From Aurelia coerulea (Eukaryota > Cnidaria > Scyphozoa > Semaeostomeae > Ulmaridae): 64,000 nt of DNA. Position numbers and translations under genes: made by a program. Location of the stretch: contig CM076955.1 in assembly GCA_039566865.1 (NCBI GenBank), positions 498,501-562,500 of the forward strand. The letters run 5' to 3'. Below the pieces are notes generated by a model. The model was not told the origin of the DNA. It saw only the letters and a program-made list of their open reading frames with translations, and did no database searches. Positions 9,150 to 20,000 of the stretch are shown here, piece after piece; the stretch's first letter is position 1; each line of letters begins with the position of its first letter.

Positions 9150-9366
9150 TTGACTTGCTACAAGTCTTCGTTTGCCTTCTATTCGTATTGTCATGGTGTA
9201 TAGTTCATACCGCGCCGGAGGCAAACGAGCGTGCAGCGCGAGGGCGGCAGAGGAGGGGAAGAACGAACGTTTCTCTTCCTTCCTTATTCCGACTCCTTCA
9301 TTTAGAACCCTCTCATCTGAGGCACTACTCTCTCTGAGATTTATACTGAGACTTGTAGAAAGTCAA
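9150..9366. mobile_element. 217-bp MITE with 9-bp TSD at the satellite boundary
   Basis: Terminal inverted repeats TTGACTTGCTACAAGTCT and TTGACTTTCTACAAGTCT match at 17 of 18 bases. Perfect 9-bp direct repeats GAGTAGCCC flank them at 9141-9149 and 9367-9375. The interior contains a GC- and CpG-rich patch (9210-9262) and a 10-bp internal inverted repeat (9168-9177 with 9219-9228). It carries no ORF of its own. Satellite homology starts within about 6 bp of the right duplication. Confidence 0.85.
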
Positions 9367-9380
9367 GAGTAGCCCGTGAC

Positions 9381-12300
9381 TCAGAACACAGTCTAAGGTT
9401 CAATTCTGATGAATTGATAATGAATAGATCGGATATAAAGCTTGGTTTGATTCAATTCATTCAAAACAAGGTATATCTTTTGAAACATTTGAAACCTCAT
9501 TAGGTTAATGAGGTTCAAATGATAGTAAATTTGTGAGTAATGTTGAAGTCAGAACACAGTCTAAGGTTGATATCTTATCAATTGATAATGAATAGATCGG
9601 ATATAAAGCTTGGTTTGATTCAATTCATTCAAAACGAGGTATATATTTTGAAACATTTGAAACCTCATTAGGTTAATGAGGTTCAAATGATCGTAAATTT
9701 GTGAGTAATGTTGAAGTCAGAACACAGTCTAAGGTTCAATTCTGATGAATTCATAATGAATAGATCGGATATAAAGCTTGGTTTGATTCAATTCATTCAA
9801 AGCAAGGTATATCTTTTGAAACATTTGAAACCTCATTAGGTTAATGAGGTTCAAATGATAGTAAATTTGTGAGAAGAAAAAAGAAGTATGAACACAGTCT
9901 AAGGTTCAATTCTGATGAATTGATAATGAATAGATCGGATATAGAGCTTGGTTTGATTCAATTCATTCAAAGCAAGGTATATCTTTTGAAACATTTGAAA
10001 CCTCATTAGGTTAATGAGGTTCAAATGATAGTAAATTTGTGAGAAGAAAAAAGAAGTATGAACACAGTCTAAGGTTCAATTCTGATGAATTGATAATGAA
10101 TAGATCGGATATAAAGCTTGGTTTCATTCAATTCATACAAAACGAGGTATATCTTTTGAAACATTTGAAACCTCATTAGGTTAATGAGGTTCAAATAATA
10201 GTAAATTTGTTAGTAAAGTTGAAGTCAGAACACAGTCTAAGGTTCAATTCTGATGAATTGATAATGAATAGATCGGATATAAAGCTTGGTTTGATTCAAT
10301 TCATTCAAAACAAGGTATATCTTTTGAAACATTTGAAACCTCATTAGGTTAATGAGGTTCAAATGATAGTAAATTTGTGAGTAATGTTGAAGTGAGAACA
10401 CAGTCTAAGGTTGATATCTTAAGAATTGATAATGAAAAGATCGGATATAAAGCTTGGTTGGATTCAATTCATTCAAAGCAAGGAATATCTTTTGAAACAT
10501 TTGAAACCTCATTAGGTTAATGAGGTTCAAATGATAGTAAATTTGTGAGTAATGTTGAAGTCAGAACACAGTCTAAGGTTCAATTCTGATGAATTCATAA
10601 TGAATAGATCAGATATAAATCTTGGTTTGATTCAATTCATTCAAAGCAAGGTATATCTTTTGAAACATTTGAAACCCCTTTAGGTTAATGAGGTTCAAAT
10701 GATAGTAAATTTGTGAGAAGGAAAAAGAAGTATGAACACAGTCTAAGGTTCAATTCTGATGAATAGATAATGAATAGATCGGATATAGAGCTTGGTTTGA
10801 TTCAATTCATTCAAAACGAGGTATATATTTTGAAACATTTGAAACCTCATTAGGTTAATGAGGTTCAAATGATTGTAAATTTGTGAGTAATGTTGAAGTA
10901 TGAACACAGTCTAAGGTTGATATCTTATCAATTGATAATGAATAGATCGGAAATAAAGCTTGGTTGGATTCAATTCATTCAAAACAAGGAATATCTTTTG
11001 AAACATTTGAAACCTCATTAGGTTAATGAGGTTCAAATAATAGTAAATTTGTGAGTAAAGTTGAAGTCAGAACACAGTCTAAGGTTCAATTCTGATGAAT
11101 TGATAATGAATAGATCGGATATAAAGCTTGGTTTGATTCAATTCATTCAAAACGAGGTATATCTTTTGAAACATTTGAAACCTCATTAGGTTAATGAGGT
11201 TCAAATGATAGTAAATTTGTGAGTAATGTTGAAGTGAGAACACAGTCTAAGGTTGATATCTTATCAATTGATAATGAAAAGATCGGATATAAAGCTTGGT
11301 TGGATTCAATTCATTCAAAACAAGGAATATCTTTTGAAACATTTGAAACCTCATTAGGTTAATGAGGTTCAAATGATAGTAAACTTGTGAGTAATGTTGA
11401 AGTCAGAACACAGTCTAAGGTTCAATTATGATGAATTCATAATGAATAGATCGGATATAAAGCTTGGTTTGATTCAATTCATTCAAAGCAAGGTATATCT
11501 TTTGAAACATTTGAAACCTCATTAGGTTAATGAGGTTCAAATGATAGTAAATTTGTGAGAAGAAAAAAGAAGTCAGAACACAGTCTAAGGTTGATATCTT
11601 ATCAATTGATAATGAATAGATCGGATATAAAGCTTGGTTTGATTCAATTCATTCAAAACAAGGTGTATATTTTGAAACATTTGAAACCTTATTAGGTTAA
11701 TGAGGTTCAAATGATTGTAAATTTGTGAGTAATGTTGAAGTCAGAACACAGTTTAAGGTTCAATTCTGATGAATTCATAATGAATAGATCGGATATAAAG
11801 CTTGGTTTGATTCAATTCATTCAAAACGAGGGATATATTTTGAAACATTTGAAACCTCATTAGGTTAATGAGGTTCAAATGATAGTAAATTTGTGAGTAA
11901 TGTTGAAGTCAGAACACAGTCTAAGGTTGATATCTTATCAATTGATAATGAATAGATCGGATATAAAGCTTGGTTTGATTCAATTCATTCAAAACGAGGT
12001 ATATCTTTTGAAACATTTGAAACCTCATTAGGTTAATGAGGTTCAAATGATAGTAAATTTGTGAGAAGAAAAAAGAAGTATGAACACAGTCTAAGGTTGA
12101 TATCTTATCAATTGATAATGAATAGATCGGATATAAAGCTTGGTTTGATTCAATTCATTCAAAACGAGGTATATATTTTGAAACATTTGAAACCTCATTA
12201 GGTTAATGAGGTTCAAATGATTGTAAATTTGTGAGTAATGTTGAAGTCAGAACACAGTCTAAGGTTGATATCTTATCAATTGATAATGAATAGATCGGAT

Positions 12301-13296
12301 ATAAAGCTTGGTTCGATTCAATTCATTCAAAACGAGGTGTATACTTTGAAACATTTGAAACCTCATTAGGTTAATGAGGTTCAAATGATTGTAAATGTAT
12401 GAGTAATAAATGAAGTCAGTGCACAGTCTAAGGTTGATATCTTATCAATTGATACTGAATAGATCGGATATAAAGCTTGGTTTGATTCAATTCATTCAAA
12501 ACGAGGTATATATTTTGAAACATTTGAAACCTCATTAGGTTAATGAGGTTCAAATGATTGTAAATTTGTGAGTAATGTTGAAGTCAGAACACATTCTAAG
12601 GTTGATATCTTATCAATTGATAATGAATAGATCGGATATGAAGCTTGGTTTCATTCAATTCATTCAAAACAAGCTATATATTTTGAAACATTTGAAACCT
12701 CATTAAGTTAATGAGGTTCAAATGATTGTAAATTTGTGAGTAATGTTGAAGTCAGAACACAGTCTAAGGTTGATATCTTATCAATTGATAATGAATAGAT
12801 CGGATATAGAGCTTGGTTTGATTCAATTCATTCAAAACAAGGTATATATTTTGAAACATTTGAAACCTCATTAGGTTAATGAGGTTCAAATGATTGTAAA
12901 TTTGTGAGTAATGTTGAAGTCAGAACACAGTCTAAGGTAGATATCTTATCAATTGATGATGGATAGATCGGATATAAAGCTTGGTTTGATTCAATTCATT
13001 CAAAACGAGGTGTATATTTTGAAACATTTGAAACCTCATTAGGTTAATGAGGTTCAAATGATAGTAAATTTGTGAGTAATGTTGAAGTCAGAACACAGTT
13101 TAAGGTTCAATTCTGATGAATTCATAATGAATAGATCGGATATAAAGCTTGGTTTGATTCAATTCATTCAAAACGAGGGATATATTTTGAAACATTTGAA
13201 ACCTCATTAGGTTAATGAGGTTCAAATGATAGTAAATTTGTGAATAATGTTGAAGTCAGAACACAGTCTAAGGTTGATATCTTATCAATTGATAAT
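9381..13296 (+). repeat. 168-bp satellite array, left block (about 23 monomers)
   Basis: The marker AGAACACAGTCTAAGG recurs every 168 bp (9383, 9551, 9719 and so on). The block mixes class A monomers (GATATCTTATCAATTGAT after the marker) with class B monomers (CAATTCTGATGAATTGAT). Linkers vary between GAGTAATGTTGAAG and AGAAGAAAAAAGAAGTATG. Most monomers keep a HindIII site (AAGCTT). It is closest to unique DNA and is a mosaic without clear higher-order repeats. The left end reads directly into the duplication flanking the 9150-9366 MITE. Confidence 0.97.
9486..9521 (+). repeat. Example of the hairpin present in every satellite monomer
   Basis: The perfect inner arms AACCTCATTA and TAATGAGGTT are separated by GGT. 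After a single bulged A the pairing continues with CATTTG and CAAATG, giving a 36-nt near-perfect hairpin. The same structure recurs at the same monomer position across the array. In many copies after about 43 kb GAAACC becomes GAATCC, which breaks one pair. Confidence 0.85.
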
Positions 13297-13337
13297 CAAT
13301 TGATAATTAAAATCAATTGATAATTACTTGTCACTGT

Positions 13338-13391
13338 GCCATCCAAAGCAGGAAAGGACACAAGGTCATCTAGTCCCTACTTTGGATGACA
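13338..13391 (-). repeat. Inverted repeat in the LINE 3' UTR, nearest the 3' end
   Basis: GTGCCATCCAAAGCAGG pairs with CCTACTTTGGATGACAC (15 of 17), with a loop of about 20 nt. Stem-loops at this position are RT-recognition signals in stringent-type LINEs. That role is inference here. Confidence 0.6.
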
Positions 13392-13438
13392 CTTACAATT
13401 ATAATACTTCAACAAACAAAAGGAACAATATAAGGTAG

Positions 13439-13543
13439 CTTGGTACCAAATTCCAAATGATGGAGAAAAACTTAAGATTTTCAAAATTTGGGATCCAATG
13501 TGGATAAAAATATATACATTTCATTTGACTATTTGGTACCAAG
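13439..13543 (-). repeat. Second inverted repeat in the LINE 3' UTR
   Basis: The arm 13439-13460 (starts CTTGGTACCAAAT, ends AAATGA) pairs with 13521-13543, with about three mismatches and a loop of about 60 nt. It lies just past the stop codon of the LINE fragment on the minus strand. Confidence 0.6.
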
Positions 13544-13607
13544 TTACCCTGATAAATCTAACAAAGGTAGGGGGAGGGGTGCTGCTGTTTGCGTTCTACG
13601 TTTTGAA

Positions 13608-14014
13608 TTAAAAACGCTCTGTTGCTTCAATGAAAGAAATTGTCGCTTCTATGATGATTCTGTTTTCAACTATGTTTAAATCCTGGTTCCCAAACAGAAG
13701 CAAATTGCAGAGTGTATTTGAATCCAGATCATTTATGTCTATACCAGAGGCGGTGAGCTGGCGAAAGAGATCTCTGCGCATCAAATCAAACTGGTGGCAG
13801 TGCAAGAGAAAGTGTTTGTTATCCTCGATACCTCTCCCACACACGCAAAGTGGGCTCCTACAATCAAAGTTGTGTCGATATCTGTGCTCATTTAACGCAC
13901 TGAAGTTCACACGCAGCTTTGTCAACTTTTTGATACCTTCTATATCAAACACATCATAAACAGGGTTTTTAGGTGGTCTTATGATTGCAAGTAGTTTCCG
14001 TTTAAACTCAGGTA
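13608..14014 (-). pseudogene. C-terminal fragment of a LINE reverse transcriptase ORF
   Basis: About 134 codons of element sequence, ending FIEATERF and a stop at 13608. Near the N-terminus, RPPKNPVYDVFDIEGIKKL and LRVNFSALNEHRYRHNF match the conserved region downstream of the RT domain in many invertebrate LINEs. A CCHC-like zinc knuckle follows (CVCGRGIEDNKHFLLHC: C-x1-C-x8-H-x4-C), then a helical tail. The RT catalytic core and any endonuclease are missing, so it is dead. The first in-frame Met (14027) and next few residues come from satellite DNA across the junction and do not belong to the element. Confidence 0.85.
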
Positions 14015-17000
14015 GATATCTTATCAATTAATAATGAATAGATCGGATATAAAGCTTGGTTTGATTCAATTCATTCAAAACGAGGTGTATATTTTGAAAC
14101 ATTTGAAACCTCATTAGGTTAATGAGGTTCAAATGATAGTAAATTTGTGAGTAATGTTGAAGTCAGAACACATTCTAAGGTTCAATTCTGATGAATTCAT
14201 AATGAATAGATCGGATATAAAGCTTGCTTTGATTCAATTCATTCAAAGCAAGGTATATCTTTTGAAACATTTGAAACCTCATTAGGTTAATGAGGTTCAA
14301 ATGATAGTAAATTTGTGAGTAATGTTGAAGTCAGAACACAGTCTAAGGTTGATATCTTATCAATTGATAATGAATAGATCGGATATAAAGCTTGGTTTGA
14401 TTCAATTCATTCAAAACGAGGTGTATATTTTGAAACATTTGAAACCTCATTAGGTTAATGAGGTTCAAATGATAGTAAATTTGTGAGTAATGTTGAAGTC
14501 AGAACACATTCTAAGGTTCAATTCTGATGAATTCATAATGAATAGATCGGATATAAAGCTTGGTTTGATTCAATTCATTCAAAGCAAGGTATATCTTTTG
14601 AAACATTTGAAACCTCATTAGGTTAATGAGGTTCAAATGATAGTAAATTTGTGAGAAGAAAAAAGAAGTATGAACACAGTCTAAGGTTCAATTCTGATGA
14701 ATTGATAATGAATAGATCGGATATAGAGCTTGGTTTGATTCAATTCATTCAAAACGAGGTATATATTTTGAAACATTTGAAACCTCATTAGGTTAATGAG
14801 GTTCAAATGATTGTAAATTTGTGAGTAATGTTGAAGTATGAACACAGTCTAAGGTTGATATCTTATCAATTGATAATGAATAGATCGGATATAAAGCTTG
14901 GTTTCATTCAATTCATTCAAAACGAGGTATATATTTTGAAACATTTGAAACCTCATTAGGTTAATGAGGTTCAAATGATTGTAAATTTGTGAGTAATGTT
15001 GAAGTCAGAACACAGTCTAAGGTTCAATTCTGATGAATTGATAATGAATAGATCGGATATAAAGCTTGGTTTGATTCAATTCATTCAAAAAAAGGTATAT
15101 CTTTTGAAACATTTGAAACCTCATTAGGTTAATGAGGTTCAAATGATAGTAAATTTGTGAGTAATATTGAAGTGAGAACACAGTCTAAGGTTGATATCTT
15201 AAGAATTGATAATGAAAAGATCGGATATAAAGCTTGGTTGGATTCAATTCATTCAAAGCAAGGAATATCTTTTGAAACATTTGAAACCTCATTAGGTTAA
15301 TGAGGTTCAAATGATAGTAAATTTGTGAGTAATGTTGAAGTCAGAACACAGTCTAAGGTTCAATTCTGATGAATTGATAATGAATAGATCGGATATAAAG
15401 CTTGGTTTGATTCAATTCATTCAAAGCAAGGTATATCTTTTGAAACATTTGAAACCTCATTAGGTTAATGAGGTTCAAATGATAGTAAATTTGTGAGAAG
15501 AAAAAAGAAGTATGAACACAGTCTAAGGTTCAATTCTGATGAATTGATAATGAATAGATCGGATATAGAGCTTGGTTTGATTCAATTCATTCAAAACGAG
15601 GTATATATTTTGAAACATTTGAAACCTCATTAGGTTAATGAGGTTCAAATGATAGTAAATTTGTGAGTAATGTTGAAGTATGAACACAGTCTAAGGTTGA
15701 TATCTTATCAATTGATAATGAATAGATCGGATATAAAGCTTGGTTTCATTCAATTCATTCAAAACGAGGTATATCTTTTGAAACATTTGAAACCTCATTA
15801 GGTTAATGAGGTTCAAATAATAGTAAATTTGTCAGTAAAGTGGAAGTCAGAACACAGTCTAAGGTTCAATTCTGATGAATTGATAATGAATAGATCGGAT
15901 ATAAAGCTTGGTTTGATTCAATTCATTCAAAACAAGGTACATCTTTTGAAACATTTGAAACCTCATTAGGTTAATGAGGTTTAAATGATAGTAAATCTGT
16001 GAGTAATGTTGAAGTATGAACACAGTCTAAGGTTGATATCTTATCAATTGATAATGAAAAGATCGGATATAAAGCTTGGTTGGATTCAATTCATTCAAAA
16101 CAAGGAATATCTTTTGAAACATTTGAAACCTCATTAGGTTAATGAGGTTCAAATGATAGTAAACTTGTGAGTAATGTTGAAGTCAGAACACAGTCTAAGG
16201 TTCAATTATGATGAATTCATAATGAATAGATCGGATATAAAGCTTGGTTTGATTCAATTCATTCAAAGCAAGGTATATCTTTTGAAACATTTGAAACCTC
16301 ATTAGGTTAATGAGGTTCAAATGATAGTAAATTTGTGAGAAGAAAAAAGAAGTATGAACACAGTCTAAGGTTCAATTCTGATGAATTGATAATGAATAGA
16401 TCGGATATAGAGCTTGGTTTGATTCAATTCATTCAAAACGAGGTATATATTTTGAAACATTTGAAACCTCATTAGGTTAATGAGGTTCAAATGATAGTAA
16501 ATTTGTGAGTAATGTTGAAGTCAGAACACAGTCTAAGGTTGATATCTTATCAATTGATAATGAATAGATCGGATATAAAGCTTGGTTTGATTCAATTCAT
16601 TCAAAACGAGGTGTATATTTTGAAACATTTGAAACCTCATTAGGTTAATGAGGTTCAAATGATTGTAAATGTATGAGTAATAAATGAAGTCAGAGCACAG
16701 TCTAAGGTTGATATCTTATCAATTGATAATGAATAGATCGGATATAGAGCTTGGTTTGATTCAATTCATTCAAAACGAGTTATATATTTTGAAACATTTG
16801 AAACCTCATTAGGTTAATGAGGTTCAAATGATTGTAAATGTATGAGTAATAAATGAAGTCAGAGCACAGTCTAAGGTTGATATCTTATCAATTGATAATG
16901 AATAGATCGGATATAGAGCTTGGTTTGATTCAATTCATTCAAAACGAGGTATATATTTTGAAACATTTGAAACCTCATTAGGTTAATGAGGTTCAAATGA

Positions 17001-20000
17001 TTGTAAATTTGTGAGTAATGTTGAAGTCAGAACACAGTCTAAGGTTGATATCTTATCAATTGATAATGAATAGATCGGATATAAAGCTTGGTTTGATTCA
17101 ATTCATTCAAAACGAGGTGTATATTTTGAAACATTTGAAACCTCATTAGGTTAATGAGGTTCAAATGATAGTAAATTTGTGAGTAATGTTGAAGTCAGAA
17201 CACAGTTTAAGGTTCAATTCTGATGAATTCATAATGAATAGATCGGATATAAAGCTTGGTTTGATTCAATTCATTCAAAACGAGGGATATATTTTGAAAC
17301 ATTTGAAACCTCATTAGGTTAATGAGGTTCAAATGATAGTAAATTTGTGAGTAATGTTGAAGTCAGAACACAGTCTAAGGTTGATATCTTATCAATTGAT
17401 AATGAATAGATCGGATATAAAGCTTGGTTTGATTCAATTCATTCAAAACGAGGTATATCTTTTGAAACATTTGAAACCTCATTAGGTTAATGAGGTTCAA
17501 ATGATTGTAAATTTGTGAGTAATGTTGAAGTCAGAACACAGTCTAAGGTTGATATCTTATCAATTGATAATGAATAGATCGGATATAAAGCTTGGTTTGA
17601 TTCAATTCATTCAAAACGAGGTGTATATTTTGAAACATTTGAAACCTCATTAGGTTAATGAGGTTCAAATGATAGTAAATTTGTGAGTAATGTTGAAGTC
17701 AGAACACAGTTTAAGGTTCAATTCTGATGAATTCATAATGAATAGATCGGATATAAAGCTTGGTTTGATTCAATTCATTCAAAACGAGGTATATATTTTG
17801 AAACATTTGAAACCTCATTAGGTTAATGAGGTTCAAATGATAGTAAATTTGTGAGTAATGTTGAAGTCAGAACACAGTCTAAGGTTGATATCTTATCAAT
17901 TGATAATGAATAGATCGGATATAAAGCTTGGTTTGATTCAATTCATTCAAAACGAGGTATATCTTTTGAAACATTTGAAACCTCATTAGGTTAATGAGGT
18001 TCAAATGATAGTAAATTTTTGAGTAGAAAAAAGAAGTATGAACACAGTCTAAGGTTGATATCTTATCAATTGATAATGAATAGATCGGATATAGAGCTTG
18101 GTTTGATTCAATTCATTCAAAACGCAGTATATATTTTGAAACATTTGAAACCTCATTAGGTTAATGAGGTTCAAATGATTGTAAATTTGTGAGTAATGTT
18201 GAAGTCAGAACACAGTCTAAGGTTGATATCTTATCAATTGATAATGAATAGATCGGATATAAAGCTTGGTTTGATTCAATTCATTCAAAACGAGGTGTAT
18301 ACTTTGAAACATTTGAAACCTCATTAGGTTAATGAGGTTCAAATGATTGTAAATTTGTGAGTAATGTTGAAGTCAGAACACAGTCTAAGGTTGATATCTT
18401 ATCAATTGATAATGAATAGATCGGATATAGAGCTTGGTTTGATTCAATTCATTCAAAACGAGGTATATATTTTGAAACATTTGAAACCTCATTAGGTTAA
18501 TGAGGTTCAAATGATTGTAAATTTGTGAGTAATGTTGAAGTCAGAACACAGTCTAAGGTTGATATCTTATCAATTGATAATGAATAGATCGGATATAAAG
18601 CTTGGTTTGATTCAATTCATTCAAAACGAGGTGTATATTTTGAAACATTTGAAACCTCATTAGGTTAATGAGGTTCAAATGATTGTAAATTTGTGAGTAA
18701 TGTTGAAGTCAGAACACAGTCTAAGGTTGATATCTTATCAATTGATAATGAATAGATCGGATATAGAGCTTGGTTTGATTCAATTCATTCAAAACGAGGT
18801 ATATATTTTGAAACATTTGAAACCTCATTAGGTTAATGAGGTTCAAATGATTGTAAATTTGTGAGTAATGTTGAAGTCAGAACACAGTCTAAGGTTGATA
18901 TCTTATCAATTGATAATGAATAGATCGGATATAAAGCTTGGTTTGATTCAATTCATTCAAAACGAGGTATATATTTTGAAACATTTGAAACCTCATTAGG
19001 TTAATGAGGTTCAAATGATAGTAAATTTGTGAGTAATGTTGAAGTCAGAACACAGTTTAAGGTTCAATTCTGATGAATTCATAATGAATAGATCGGATAT
19101 AAAGCTTGGTTTGATTCAATTCATTCAAAACGAGGTATATCTTTTGAAACATTTGAAACCTCATTAGGTTAATGAGGTTCAAATGATAGTAAATCTGTGA
19201 GAAGAAAAAAGAAGTATGAACACAGTCTAAGGTTGATATCTTATCAATTGATAATGAATAGATCGGATATAGAGCTTGGTTTGATTCAATTCATTCAAAA
19301 CGAGGTATATATTTTGAAACATTTGAAACCTCATTAGGTTAATGAGGTTCAAATGATTGTAAATTTGTGAGTAATGTTGAAGTCAGAACACAGTCTAAGG
19401 TTGATATCTTATCAATTGATAATGAATAGATCGGATATAAAGCTTGGTTTGATTCAATTCATTCAAAACGAGGTATATATTTTGAAACATTTGAAACCTC
19501 ATTAGGTTAATGAGGTTCAAATGATAGTAAATTTGTGAGTAATGTTGAAGTCAGAACACAGTCTAAGGTTGATATCTTATCAATTGATAATGAATAGATC
19601 GGATATAGAGCTTGGTTTGATTCAATTCATTCAAAACGAGGTATATATTTTGAAACATTTGAAACCTCATTAGGTTAATGAGGTTCAAATGATTGTAAAT
19701 TTGTGAGTAATGTTGAAGTCAGAACACAGTCTAAGGTTGATATCTTATCAATTGATAATGAATAGATCGGATATAAAGCTTGGTTTGATTCAATTCATTC
19801 AAAACGAGGTGTATATTTTGAAACATTTGAAACCTCATTAGGTTAATGAGGTTCAAATGATTGTAAATTTGTGAGTAATGTTGAAGTCAGAACACAGTCT
19901 AAGGTTGATATCTTATCAATTGATAATGAATAGATCGGATATAGAGCTTGGTTTGATTCAATTCATTCAAAACGAGGTATATATTTTGAAACATTTGAAA

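Larger units (their letters stand above)
13297..14009 (-). mobile_element. 5'-truncated non-LTR retrotransposon (LINE) inserted in the satellite
   Basis: This is non-satellite DNA interrupting one monomer. The flanks share a near-identical 26-bp stretch (13271-13296 and 14010-14035; 15 bp perfect, GATATCTTATCAATT), fitting a target-primed reverse transcription duplication. It encodes the C-terminal end of a LINE ORF2 on the minus strand, followed by about 300 bp of 3' UTR. The 3' end (left) consists of repeats of CAATTGATAAT, which also occurs in the target. The 3' UTR has two strong inverted repeats. Confidence 0.85.

Noticed and set aside
8978..9372. Plus-strand ORFs of 119 and 66 codons at 8978-9337 and 9172-9372
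   Set aside because: Both read into the 217-bp MITE and end in or just after it. No conserved domain is seen.
13630..13959. Plus-strand 109-codon ORF in the LINE fragment
   Set aside because: It is the antisense shadow of the reverse transcriptase C-terminal fragment.
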